A stretch of 64,000 nucleotides of DNA, from assembly GCA_963729115.1 (NCBI GenBank), contig CAVSMR010000012.1, positions 1 to 64,000 of the forward strand, written 5' to 3'. Positions 35,603 to 43,426 of this stretch are shown here, one piece after another. Under the pieces are notes generated by a model. The model was given only the letters and a program-made list of their open reading frames with translations. It had not been told where the DNA came from and searched no databases. Positions within the stretch are counted from its first letter, which is position 1. Each line of letters starts with the position of its first letter. The position numbers and the translations under genes were made by a program. Source of the DNA: Actinophytocola sp963729115 (lineage in GTDB: Bacteria; Actinomycetota; Actinomycetes; Mycobacteriales; Pseudonocardiaceae).

Positions 35603-36784
35603 TCAGCGGTCCGCGATCGGGAGCCGGGCGGTGACCTGCCAGCCACCGCCGGGCCGCGGCCCCGCGTCGAGCGTGCCGCCGAACACCAGCGCGCGCTCGC
35701 GCATGCCGATCAGCCCGTTGCCACCGGACACCCCGACCAGCGAGCGAGTGGCCGGCTTGCCGTCGTCGTGGATGTCCAGGCACACCGCGTCGCCGGAGCG
35801 CTCCACCCGGACCACGGCCGCCGTGCCCGCGCCGGCGTGCTTGAGGGAGTTGGTGAGCGCCTCCTGCACGATCCGGTAGACACCCAGGCCCACGCCGGCG
35901 GGCAGCTCGTCCACGTTGCCGACGATCTCCAGCCGGACCGGCAGCCCCACCGCGCGCACCCGCTCGGCGAGCTCGCCGAGCGACTGCGTGCCCGGCTGCG
36001 GGGTCAGCTCGTTCGCGGCCTCCTCGCTGCGCAGCACGCCGAGCAGCCGGCGCAGCTCGGTGAGCGCCTCGCGGCCGGTCGAGGAGATCGTCTTGACCGC
36101 GCGCTCCGCGAGTTCGGGCTGGGAGCGCACGGCGTACGCGGCGCCGTCGGCCTGCACGACGATCACGCTCACCGCGTGCGCCACGACGTCGTGCAGCTCG
36201 CGCGCGATGCGGGCGCGCTCGGCCTGCACGGCCATCCGCGCCTGATGATCACGTTCGACCTCCAGCAACGCGAGCCGCTGCTCCACCTCCGACTGGTAGG
36301 CCCGCCGCGCGCCGACGAACTCGCCCAGCGCCCAGCACAGCGCGAGCGCCAGCGTGACGAACGCGAGCGCGAGGAGCCGCTGCTGGAGCGTCTCGTTCTC
36401 GATCGTCATCTGCACGACCATGAGCACGACGTTGATCACGGCGTACAGCAGCGCGGGCTTGCGGCCGACGTAGGTGACGATCGTGTACAGCGCGATGCAC
36501 GTGGACAGCAGGCTCGAGATGCCGAGCTCCAGCGCGGAGTGCGGGATGCCGGCCAGCATCGTGGCGTAGGCCGCGATGACCGGGTACTTGCGACGGAACA
36601 CCAACGGCGCCACGACGAGCGCGATCACCGGCAGCGTCACGTACCACGCGGCCGGCTCCGCGCCGGGATTCTCCGGCACCGCCTGCGCGATGAAGATGAA
36701 CACGTCGAAGCACGCGAGCAGCAGTGCCAGCAGGCTGTCCCCGACCATGGGGTGGGCCTTCATCCACAGACTGAACCGGCGCAC
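35603..36784 (-). CDS. NarL-type sensor histidine kinase
   Basis: 393 aa. Four to six membrane helices lie in the first 160 residues with short loops. The phospho-acceptor histidine is in ARIARELHDVVAHAVSVIVV. The N box is YRIVQEALTNSLKHAGAG, and GNGLIGMRERALVFGG forms the G region. It is the sensor for the regulator encoded next. The intramembrane architecture suits detection of envelope perturbation. Confidence 0.92.
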   Translation of the reverse strand: MRRFSLWMKAHPMVGDSLLALLLACFDVFIFIAQAVPENPGAEPAAWYVTLPVIALVVAPLVFRRKYPVIAAYATMLAGIPHSALELGISSLLSTCIALYTIVTYVGRKPALLYAVINVVLMVVQMTIENETLQQRLLALAFVTLALALCWALGEFVGARRAYQSEVEQRLALLEVERDHQARMAVQAERARIARELHDVVAHAVSVIVVQADGAAYAVRSQPELAERAVKTISSTGREALTELRRLLGVLRSEEAANELTPQPGTQSLGELAERVRAVGLPVRLEIVGNVDELPAGVGLGVYRIVQEALTNSLKHAGAGTAAVVRVERSGDAVCLDIHDDGKPATRSLVGVSGGNGLIGMRERALVFGGTLDAGPRPGGGWQVTARLPIADR

Positions 36785-36854
36785 GGACGAAGCGTAGGCA
36801 GCCGGGCGGCGGCCCGTCGTCAGGCGCAGGTCGCACGGCCGCTACACCGCGAGG

Positions 36855-36897
36855 TTGACACCGTCCGCTAGCTTTGTATCAACAACTCGATACAAAG
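36855..36897 (+). promoter_or_regulatory. Promoter with overlapping 9-8-9 inverted-repeat operator
   Basis: TTGACA at 36855-36860 is a consensus -35 element. TATCAA at 36877-36882 lies 16 bp further. CTTTGTATC (36872-36880) and GATACAAAG (36889-36897) are perfect inverted arms that overlap the -10 element and probable start point. The GTG start of the membrane protein follows 11 bp later behind GAGGTGCGG. This is a typical target for the YtrA-type GntR repressor encoded by the second gene. Confidence 0.75.
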
Positions 36898-36907
36898 AGG
36901 TGCGGAC

Positions 36908-37801
36908 GTGGACTCGCTGTGGGTGTCGAACACCCTGCTTCCCTCGCTCATCGCGGCCGCGGTGTTGTTGCTCATCCTGTGGCCGACGCGCCACAGTGGC
37001 AAGCGTTTGCTGCAGCGGTGGGGCGTGGCCGAGCCGACCGGGTCGCAGTGCGCCGAGGCCGTGCGATACCTGCGGCAACGCCGGGTCCTGCTGGTCGTGT
37101 TGTTCGTCATCCTGCCCGCCGTCACCATCCTGATCTGGCCGCCGGTCGACCACGACGAGACGCCGGGCAACGTCCTCGTGCCGCTGCTCGCGGCCATGCT
37201 GATCGCCGAGCTGATCTCGACGCTGCGCCCGGTGAGCGGCGTGCGGGTGGCCTCGCTCGACCGCCGCACCTGGCGCGACCTGGTGCCGCGGTGGGCGATC
37301 GCGGTGACCGGCGTGCTCGTCCTGTGGACCGTGGCGCTCGTCGTGCTGGCGTTCGCCGCGCAGCCGTGGGCCGACCGGTATGCCGCCGCGGATCCCGGGG
37401 CGAACGACCCCGGCGTGCTCCACCCGACCGGCTGGTACACCCTCGGCGGGCTCGCGGTCTGCCTCGCCGTGGTGGGTGCGGTCGTGTTCCTCGCGGTGCG
37501 CCGGCCGTCGGTGTCCGATGCCCAGGTCGACTTCGCCCTGCGGACCCGGACCGCGCGGGTAGCCGTGGCCATCGGGTTCCTGTGGCTCGCCGGGCTGGGG
37601 AACGACGCCCAGAGCCGGCTGGTGAGTCTGGAGATCGCGGGCCTCGACGTGGACCGGTCGCAGCCGCGGCCGCCCGGCTGGCTCACCGAGAACCTGCACC
37701 TGACCGTGGAGATTGTCGGCTTCGCGACCCTGGTCGGAGCGATCGTGTGCTGGTTGTGGCTCGCCGTGCCGAGCCGCGGGTCCCTCGTGCGCGCCGGGTG
37801 A
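36908..37801 (+). CDS. Seven-helix membrane protein of the dynamin operon
   Basis: 297 aa with about seven hydrophobic segments (for example LLPSLIAAAVLLLILWP, LLVVLFVILPAVTILIW, AIAVTGVLVLWTVALVVLAF). No transporter or enzyme signature is recognised. Its TGA overlaps the GntR GTG (GTGA), so the regulator is made with it. Small membrane proteins paired with YtrA-type GntR regulators often respond to envelope stress. That role here is inferred. Confidence 0.78.
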   Translation: MDSLWVSNTLLPSLIAAAVLLLILWPTRHSGKRLLQRWGVAEPTGSQCAEAVRYLRQRRVLLVVLFVILPAVTILIWPPVDHDETPGNVLVPLLAAMLIAELISTLRPVSGVRVASLDRRTWRDLVPRWAIAVTGVLVLWTVALVVLAFAAQPWADRYAAADPGANDPGVLHPTGWYTLGGLAVCLAVVGAVVFLAVRRPSVSDAQVDFALRTRTARVAVAIGFLWLAGLGNDAQSRLVSLEIAGLDVDRSQPRPPGWLTENLHLTVEIVGFATLVGAIVCWLWLAVPSRGSLVRAG

Positions 37802-38247
37802 GCGCGCCCCGCATCGTCGTCGACCCGGACAACGGGGTCGCGCCGTGGCGTCAGGTCCGCGACCAGCTCGTGCACCTGGTGCGGATCGGCGCGCTGCCGG
37901 TGGGCAGCCGGCTGCCGGCCATCCGGCAGCTGGCAGGCGACCTCGGCCTCGCCGCCGGCACGGTCGCCCGCGTCTACCGCGAGCTGGAGACCGCGGGCGT
38001 GCTGCGCACCGCACGGCGGGCGGGCACCGTGGTCGCGGCCGTCCCGGCGGAGCCGCTCGCCGACCCGCTCGCCGACCCGCTCGCCGACCTCGCGGCCGAG
38101 TACGCGACCCGCGCGGCCGCCATCGGCGCCGACGCCCGGACCGCGGCCGACGCGGTGCTCGCCGCATGGCCGGTGGATGTGCCGGACCAGCAGCCGGTGG
38201 CGGGACCGTCATGGCACGATCTCGGGAGGAGAACGCGAGGGGAGTGA
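37798..38247 (+). CDS. GntR-family regulator, YtrA subfamily
   Basis: 149 aa. The winged helix-turn-helix is at residues about 8-75 (PWRQVRDQLVHLVRIGALPV, LPAIRQLAGDLGLAAGTVAR, YRELETAGVL). Only a short C-terminal tail follows, with an internal repeat PLADPLADPLADLAA. There is no large effector domain, as is normal for the YtrA group. It overlaps the genes on both sides. The 9-8-9 palindrome at 36872-36897 is its likely operator. Confidence 0.88.
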   Translation: MSAPRIVVDPDNGVAPWRQVRDQLVHLVRIGALPVGSRLPAIRQLAGDLGLAAGTVARVYRELETAGVLRTARRAGTVVAAVPAEPLADPLADPLADLAAEYATRAAAIGADARTAADAVLAAWPVDVPDQQPVAGPSWHDLGRRTRGE

Positions 38248-38249
38248 GC

Positions 38250-39830
38250 GTGACGACGGCTACCGAGCAGCAGCATCTCGCCGGTCCGTTGTCGGCCGCG
38301 GTGGCCAACCTGTGTACCCGGCTGCAGCCGCAGGTGTCCGCGCGCACGGCCGCCGGGTTCCGCGAGGTGCTGCGCCGGCTGTCCGCGCCGCTGCAGGTGG
38401 CCGTCGCCGGGCGGATCAAGTCGGGCAAGTCGACGCTCGTCAACGCGCTCATCGGCCGCCGCGTCGCGCCGACCGACGTCGGGGAGTGCACCCGGCTCGT
38501 CACGCGTTTCCAGTACGGCACGGTCGACCGCGTGGAGCTCGTCTTCGTCGACGGCCGCAAGCAGGTGCTGCCGTTCGACGCGAGCGGCATGATCCCGAAC
38601 GACCTCGAGGTCGACTTCGACAAGGTGTCCCACCTGGAGGCCTACCTCACCAACGCCGTGCTGCGCGACCTCACGGTGATCGACACCCCCGGCCTCGGCT
38701 CGCTCGACGACGCCTCGGTGAAGCGGACCGAGCAGCTCCTCGGCGCCGCCAAGCACCGCAAGGCCGACGAGGACGCCGGCGGCGACGGCGAGGACGGCGA
38801 CGACCTCGACCCGACCTCGCGCAACGCGGTCGCCGGCGCCGAGGCCGTGCTCTACGTCGTGACCCAGGGCGTGCGCGCGGACGACCAGCAGGCGCTCGCC
38901 GCGTTCACCGCCGCCACCGCGAGCCGCGAGGCCGGCCCGGTCAACGCGATCGCCGTGCTGAACAAGGCGGACACGATCACGCCGGAGTCGGTCGCCGGCT
39001 CGGACGGCGACGTGTGGCGGGCCGCGAGCCTGCTCGCGGAGAAGCAGGCGGCCACGCTCAAGCCGCGGGTCGCCGACGTCATCCCGGTCATCGGCCTGAT
39101 CGCGGAGTCGGCCGAGTCCGGCGGGTTCACCTCCGCCGACGCGGACGCGCTGCGCTCGCTGTCCAAACTGGACGATGCCACCTGGGAGACGATGCTGATG
39201 TCCGCGGACATCTTCGCCACCTGGGAGTGCGAGGTCGCGGCCGGCACCCGGACCCGGCTGCTGGAGAAGCTCGACCTCTTCGGCATCCGCGTGGCCGTCG
39301 AGGCGCTGCGGGCCGACCCCGAGCTCACCGCCGGGTCGCTGCGCCGCACGCTGCTCAACGCCTCCGGCCTCGCCGGCGTGCGCGGCCGGCTCGACGCCGT
39401 GTTCCGCGCGCGGGCCGACGGCATCAAGGCGGCCGCCGCGCTCGCGTCGGTCACCGCGCTCGCGCACGCGTCCGGTGACCCGGGCGAGCGGCAGCGCGTG
39501 CACGACGCGATCGAGGTCCTGCTCGCCAAGCCCGAGGCGCACCAGCTGCGGCTGCTCGAGGCGCTAACGCTGGTCACGTCCGGCGCGGTGGCGATGCCCG
39601 ACGACCTGGCCGAGGAGGTGCTGCGGGTGGGCAGCACCGCGGACGTCGGCGAGCAGCTGGGCCTCAAGGGCAGGCCGCACAAGGAGCTGTCGGCGTACGC
39701 GCTCGAACGGGCGGGCTGGTGGCGCTCGTTCGCGTCCTTCGGTGCCACGCCCGCGCAAAGCCGGGTCGCGCACGTAGTGCACCGATCATACTTCCTGATC
39801 TGGCAACAACTTCGCGAGCAGGCGGGGTGA
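38250..39830 (+). CDS. Dynamin-like GTPase (IniA-like), first of pair
   Basis: About 526 aa. G1 is VAGRIKSGKSTLVNALIG, G2 region GECTRLVTRF, G3 VIDTPGLGSLDD and G4 VLNKADTI. The G domain carries an acidic insert (DEDAGGDGEDGDDLDP). The rest is helical and has no clear membrane hairpin. Members remodel or tether membranes. IniA of mycobacteria is induced by wall-active drugs. I prefer GTG 38250, which has AGGGGAG 5 nt upstream. GTG 38244 overlaps the GntR stop and is an alternative. Confidence 0.85.
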   Translation: MTTATEQQHLAGPLSAAVANLCTRLQPQVSARTAAGFREVLRRLSAPLQVAVAGRIKSGKSTLVNALIGRRVAPTDVGECTRLVTRFQYGTVDRVELVFVDGRKQVLPFDASGMIPNDLEVDFDKVSHLEAYLTNAVLRDLTVIDTPGLGSLDDASVKRTEQLLGAAKHRKADEDAGGDGEDGDDLDPTSRNAVAGAEAVLYVVTQGVRADDQQALAAFTAATASREAGPVNAIAVLNKADTITPESVAGSDGDVWRAASLLAEKQAATLKPRVADVIPVIGLIAESAESGGFTSADADALRSLSKLDDATWETMLMSADIFATWECEVAAGTRTRLLEKLDLFGIRVAVEALRADPELTAGSLRRTLLNASGLAGVRGRLDAVFRARADGIKAAAALASVTALAHASGDPGERQRVHDAIEVLLAKPEAHQLRLLEALTLVTSGAVAMPDDLAEEVLRVGSTADVGEQLGLKGRPHKELSAYALERAGWWRSFASFGATPAQSRVAHVVHRSYFLIWQQLREQAG

Positions 39831-39838
39831 GTGGGCAC

Positions 39839-40402
39839 ATGGCTTGGTTCAAGCGCGAGCGGGACGGCGTGGACGGAGTGGACACGATCGAGGGCGCTGC
39901 CGACTCAACGATCGAGGTCAAGGCCTCGGTGATCGCCGCCGCGGCCGCCGCGGGCCGGCAACCGCCGACTCCGCCGGAGGGTTCGTCGCCGCGCCCGGCG
40001 TCGGGGATCGCCGCGGACGGGCTGGTGAGCGGCGGCGACTTCCCGGACCCGCCGGCCGATCCCGCGCCGGCCGACTCCCCGCCGGCCGACGGGCCGGACG
40101 TCGACCAGGCGCTCGCCGAACGCAGATCGCTCGTGCAGCTCTGCCTCTACGCGCTGGACCGGGCGCGCAGCGCGGGGGTGGCCGAGCGGCTCGAGGAGGG
40201 GCTCGCCGGCGTCGGCGTCACGGCGCTGCGCCCGGACGGCATCCGCTTCGACCCGGCGTTCCACGAGGCCGGCGGCACGGTCGCCACCACCGACGAGACC
40301 CTCGACGGGCTCGTCGCCGAGACCGAGGTGGTCGGCTTCGCCGACCGCGGCGAGCTGCTGCGGGCGCCGATCGTCACCGTCTACAGCAAGGCGGCCCAAT
40401 GA
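39839..40402 (+). CDS. GrpE-like protein between two dynamin genes
   Basis: 187 aa. After a basic start (MAWFKRERDG) and a Pro/Ala-rich linker, the second half contains a helix (LVQLCLYALDRARSAGVAER) and a beta-rich tail (GVGVTALRPDGIRFDPAFHE, then VGFADRGELLRAPIVTVY). The tail matches the order of the GrpE head domain (G....G..FDP..HEA...G....R..V.V). The long GrpE dimer helix is short here. It could serve an Hsp70-like partner or act as an adaptor for the GTPases. Its TGA overlaps the next ATG (ATGA). GTG 39827 is an alternative start. Confidence 0.72.
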   Translation: MAWFKRERDGVDGVDTIEGAADSTIEVKASVIAAAAAAGRQPPTPPEGSSPRPASGIAADGLVSGGDFPDPPADPAPADSPPADGPDVDQALAERRSLVQLCLYALDRARSAGVAERLEEGLAGVGVTALRPDGIRFDPAFHEAGGTVATTDETLDGLVAETEVVGFADRGELLRAPIVTVYSKAAQ

Positions 40403-42264
40403 GCGCTCCCGCGAAACCCAAGCTCTCGCTGCCCAAGCAGGTCGCGCAGGCGCGCGAGCAGCTGCTCACGCTGGTACGGGAGTCCGACGAGGACGCGGCC
40501 AAGTGGGTCGAGTCGATCCGGGCCAAGCGCAAGGCCAAGCCGTCCGCGGTGGTCGTCGGCGAGACCAACCGCGGCAAGAGCTCGCTGGTCAACGCGCTGC
40601 TCGGCCACCCCGGGCTGTCGCCTGTGGACGCGGACGTGGCCACCGCGACGTACCTCGTGTTCGGGCACGCCGAGGCCTGGGAGGCCCGGGCGTGCTATCC
40701 CGGCCAGCTCGCGCCGGTGCCGGTGGACCTCAACGAGCTGATCCACTGGGTGTCCGCCGGGCACCAGCTGCCCAGCGGGGAGCTGCCGCCGCGCTACGTG
40801 GAGGTGGACGGCCCGGTCGAGCTGCTGACCAAGCTGTCCATCGTGGACACTCCGGGCGTCGGCGGGCTGGACTCGGTGCACGGCGAGCTCGCCGCCGAGG
40901 CGGCCGCGTCGGGCACCGCGCTGCTGTTCGTGGTCGACGCCTCCGCGCCGTTCACGCTGGGGGAGCTGAACTTCCTCGCGAGCGTGGGCGAGCGGGTCGA
41001 GACGATCGCGTTCGCGTTGTCCAAAGTGGACCAGTACCGCGGCTGGCGGCAGGTGCTCGAGGCGGACCAGGCGCTGCTCGCCGAGCACGCGCCGCGGTTC
41101 GCCGGCGCCACGTTCTACCCGGTGTCCGCGCGGATGTACGAGATGGCGGGCAAGGCGCCCACCGCCGAGGCCGCCGCGATGCTGCGCGACCGGTCCGGGG
41201 TGGACGCGCTGCGTGTCGCGCTCGCGGACCTGCTCGGTGGCCGCTCGATCATGCTCACCGAGGCGAACACGATGCGCGCGCTGTCGACCGCGCTCGCCGA
41301 GCAGCGCATCAAGCTCGAGTCCGAGCGGCGCGCGCTGTCGACCGGCGAGGAGGAGGCCGAGTCGCTGCGGGCCCGCAAGGAGGAGCTGACCGGCGAGCGG
41401 CGCTCGTCCACCAAGGGCTGGCAGGTCCGGATGCGCAGCGAGGTCCAGCGCGCCCGCCTGGAGAACACCCACGAGGTGGCCCGGCAGATGCGCGACCTGC
41501 AGTCGTGGTTCCGGCAGGCGATCGACGCGGCCGACCGGGACGTGCTGCCGTCGCTGCCCGCGCAGGTGGACGCCGCCATGCAGATGGTGTCCGGGCGGAT
41601 CGGCGCCTCGGTGAACGCGCGGCTCAACCGCGTCGCCGAGACCGTGCTCGCCGACCTCTTCTCCACCGAGGAGCTGGAGCTGATCCGCGCGCAGTTCGCC
41701 CGGGCCGGCCGCCCACCGGTGGTGCTGCGCCCGCCGGAGAAGCGCCAGCCGACGACCGAGGACAAGCTGCTCGTGTTCACCGGGGCCACCGGTGGCCTGG
41801 GCGCCGGCTCGATGCTCGCCCGGTTCCTGCCCGGCGTCGGCGCGATCGGCGCGGGTGCGGGGGTGGGCGCGAGCCTGCTCGCGCTGGCCCCGGTCGCGGT
41901 CATCGGGCTCGGCGCGGGCTGGTGGCTGCAACGCACCCGCAAGCACACCGCGGACAAGCAGCACATGAAGCAGTGGCTGTCCGAGTCGATCCTCGACGCA
42001 CGGTCCACTTTGGACCAGCTGGTGTCCGAGCAGCTGATCGAGGCGGAGTCCCAGCTCGCCCTCGCGCTCGACGAGGCCCTCGGCAAGCGCATCGCGGGGA
42101 TCGAGGAAGAGCTCCGCGAGGTCGACAAGGCATTACGACTCGATGCGTCCGAGCGTTCGAAGCGCCTGGCCGTGGTAAACAAGCGCCTGACCGAGGTGAC
42201 CGCCGGCCGCGACCGCGCGGAGAAGCTGCTCGCCGGCATCCGATCGGTCCGGGACCGCGCCTGA
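40399..42264 (+). CDS. Dynamin-like GTPase with membrane hairpin (IniC-like), second of pair
   Basis: 621 aa. G1 is VVGETNRGKSSLVNALLG, G3 is SIVDTPGVGGLDSVHG and G4 is the variant LSKVDQYRG. Helical bundle segments include EEEAESLRARKEELTGERRS. Two adjacent hydrophobic stretches at about residues 460-516 form a probable membrane hairpin, followed by WWLQRTRKHTADK. A long C-terminal coiled-coil-like region ends the protein. Bacterial dynamins commonly act as pairs of a soluble and a membrane-inserted subunit, which fits this locus. Confidence 0.87.
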   Translation: MSAPAKPKLSLPKQVAQAREQLLTLVRESDEDAAKWVESIRAKRKAKPSAVVVGETNRGKSSLVNALLGHPGLSPVDADVATATYLVFGHAEAWEARACYPGQLAPVPVDLNELIHWVSAGHQLPSGELPPRYVEVDGPVELLTKLSIVDTPGVGGLDSVHGELAAEAAASGTALLFVVDASAPFTLGELNFLASVGERVETIAFALSKVDQYRGWRQVLEADQALLAEHAPRFAGATFYPVSARMYEMAGKAPTAEAAAMLRDRSGVDALRVALADLLGGRSIMLTEANTMRALSTALAEQRIKLESERRALSTGEEEAESLRARKEELTGERRSSTKGWQVRMRSEVQRARLENTHEVARQMRDLQSWFRQAIDAADRDVLPSLPAQVDAAMQMVSGRIGASVNARLNRVAETVLADLFSTEELELIRAQFARAGRPPVVLRPPEKRQPTTEDKLLVFTGATGGLGAGSMLARFLPGVGAIGAGAGVGASLLALAPVAVIGLGAGWWLQRTRKHTADKQHMKQWLSESILDARSTLDQLVSEQLIEAESQLALALDEALGKRIAGIEEELREVDKALRLDASERSKRLAVVNKRLTEVTAGRDRAEKLLAGIRSVRDRA

Positions 42265-42349
42265 AAGGCCCGGGAACCGCAGAGCCCTACAGTCAGTCAT
42301 AGGCACACAACAGCGCACCAGGACTTCATCCCGATAGAGGGGGCAAACC

Positions 42350-43111
42350 GTGTACGTGGACGACGACACCTCCACCGACGACACCTCGACCACCGACACC
42401 GACACCGCTGGTCAGGACGAGCTGACCGTCGAGGTCGACGGGCAGGACTACGAGGTCGAAGAGAACTACGACATGGACGGCGACGGCCACAACGACACGG
42501 CCGTCGTGCAGACCGAAGACGGCTTCATGGCGTACGCGGACACGGATGGTGACGGCACGGCGGACGTCGCGGTGCAGTACGACGACCAGGGCAACGTCGT
42601 CACCGGGGGCGAGTACGACGAGACCACCGGTGAGTGGCACGAGGAGAACGTCGACACGCTGCCGACGCCGTCGGGGGACGGTGCCGACGACGCGGAGGGC
42701 TCCACGGACACGACCGACTCCACCGACACCACGGACACGACCGACACGTCGGACACCGACACCTCGGCCGAGGGCGACATCACCGTCGACATGCCCGGCG
42801 AGGACGTGGACGCCGGCCCGGCCACCTACGACACCGACGGCGACGGCAAGAACGACACCGCGGTCGTCACCGACACCGACGGCACGACCTACGCGTTCAC
42901 CGACGTCGACGGTGACGGCGAGGCCGACCAGGCCGTCGTGATCGAGGCCGACGGCGACGTGACCGTGGCCCAGCACACCGGTGAGGACGAGTGGTCCGTC
43001 ACCGAGGAGGGCCACATCAACCCGGACGGTACCTACGAGACCGGCGGTAGCGGCTCGACCACCGGGTCCGACTCGGGTGCCGGCTCGGACGCGGTCTGGG
43101 CTGAGCGCTGA
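42350..43111 (+). CDS. Acidic protein with two DxDGDG repeats (DUF6802-like)
   Basis: 253 aa, GTG start behind GAGGGGG. Two homologous units (YDMDGDGHNDTAVVQTEDG..., YDTDGDGKNDTAVVTDTDG...) each hold two DxDGDG calcium-binding-type loops. They are separated by a Thr/Asp run of about 25 residues. No signal peptide or membrane segment is visible. Such proteins are common and uncharacterised in Pseudonocardiaceae. It lies 85 bp after the dynamin operon and is followed by its own terminator, so it may be the last gene of that transcript or separate. Confidence 0.78.
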   Translation: MYVDDDTSTDDTSTTDTDTAGQDELTVEVDGQDYEVEENYDMDGDGHNDTAVVQTEDGFMAYADTDGDGTADVAVQYDDQGNVVTGGEYDETTGEWHEENVDTLPTPSGDGADDAEGSTDTTDSTDTTDTTDTSDTDTSAEGDITVDMPGEDVDAGPATYDTDGDGKNDTAVVTDTDGTTYAFTDVDGDGEADQAVVIEADGDVTVAQHTGEDEWSVTEEGHINPDGTYETGGSGSTTGSDSGAGSDAVWAER

Positions 43112-43146
43112 CCTGCAAACGCTTCCCGTCACAACTGAACAACGAT

Positions 43147-43176
43147 CGATCCCGGCGCCCTCGGACGCCGGGATCG
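43147..43176 (+). terminator. Terminator after the acidic repeat protein
   Basis: CGATCCCGGCG and CGCCGGGATCG form an 11-bp stem with an 8-nt loop, 36 bp past the stop. Confidence 0.75.
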
Positions 43177-43262
43177 GTCCATGTGTGCGGGTCCACTCGT
43201 ACATGTGAGTGCTGAATCGATTCCAGAATCGGTCTTGTGAGGGAGCCGACACGTCTGGGCTC

Positions 43263-43392
43263 GGTTACCAGCCAGTTCTCTGGTTAACCTCATTACATCC
43301 CTACGCGGCATCACCCGTCCGAGCCCCGGGCGGGGGCTTTGCCGTTCACTCAGGACGCCGATGTCCCGACCTACTGGACAACGGCGTCCTGA
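43263..43392 (+). promoter_or_regulatory. pckG upstream region with two inverted repeats
   Basis: GGTTACCAG (43263-43271) faces CTGGTTAACC (43280-43289), an almost perfect short palindrome in a position suited to an operator. TCAGGACGCCG (43350-43360) and CGGCGTCCTGA (43382-43392) are perfect 11-bp arms around 21 nt, 34 bp before the pckG ATG. This could be a leader hairpin or an operator pair. No riboswitch class is recognised. Confidence 0.5.
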
Positions 43393-43426
43393 ACACTTTT
43401 CGGCGTCAGTCAGGAGACGAGACGAG

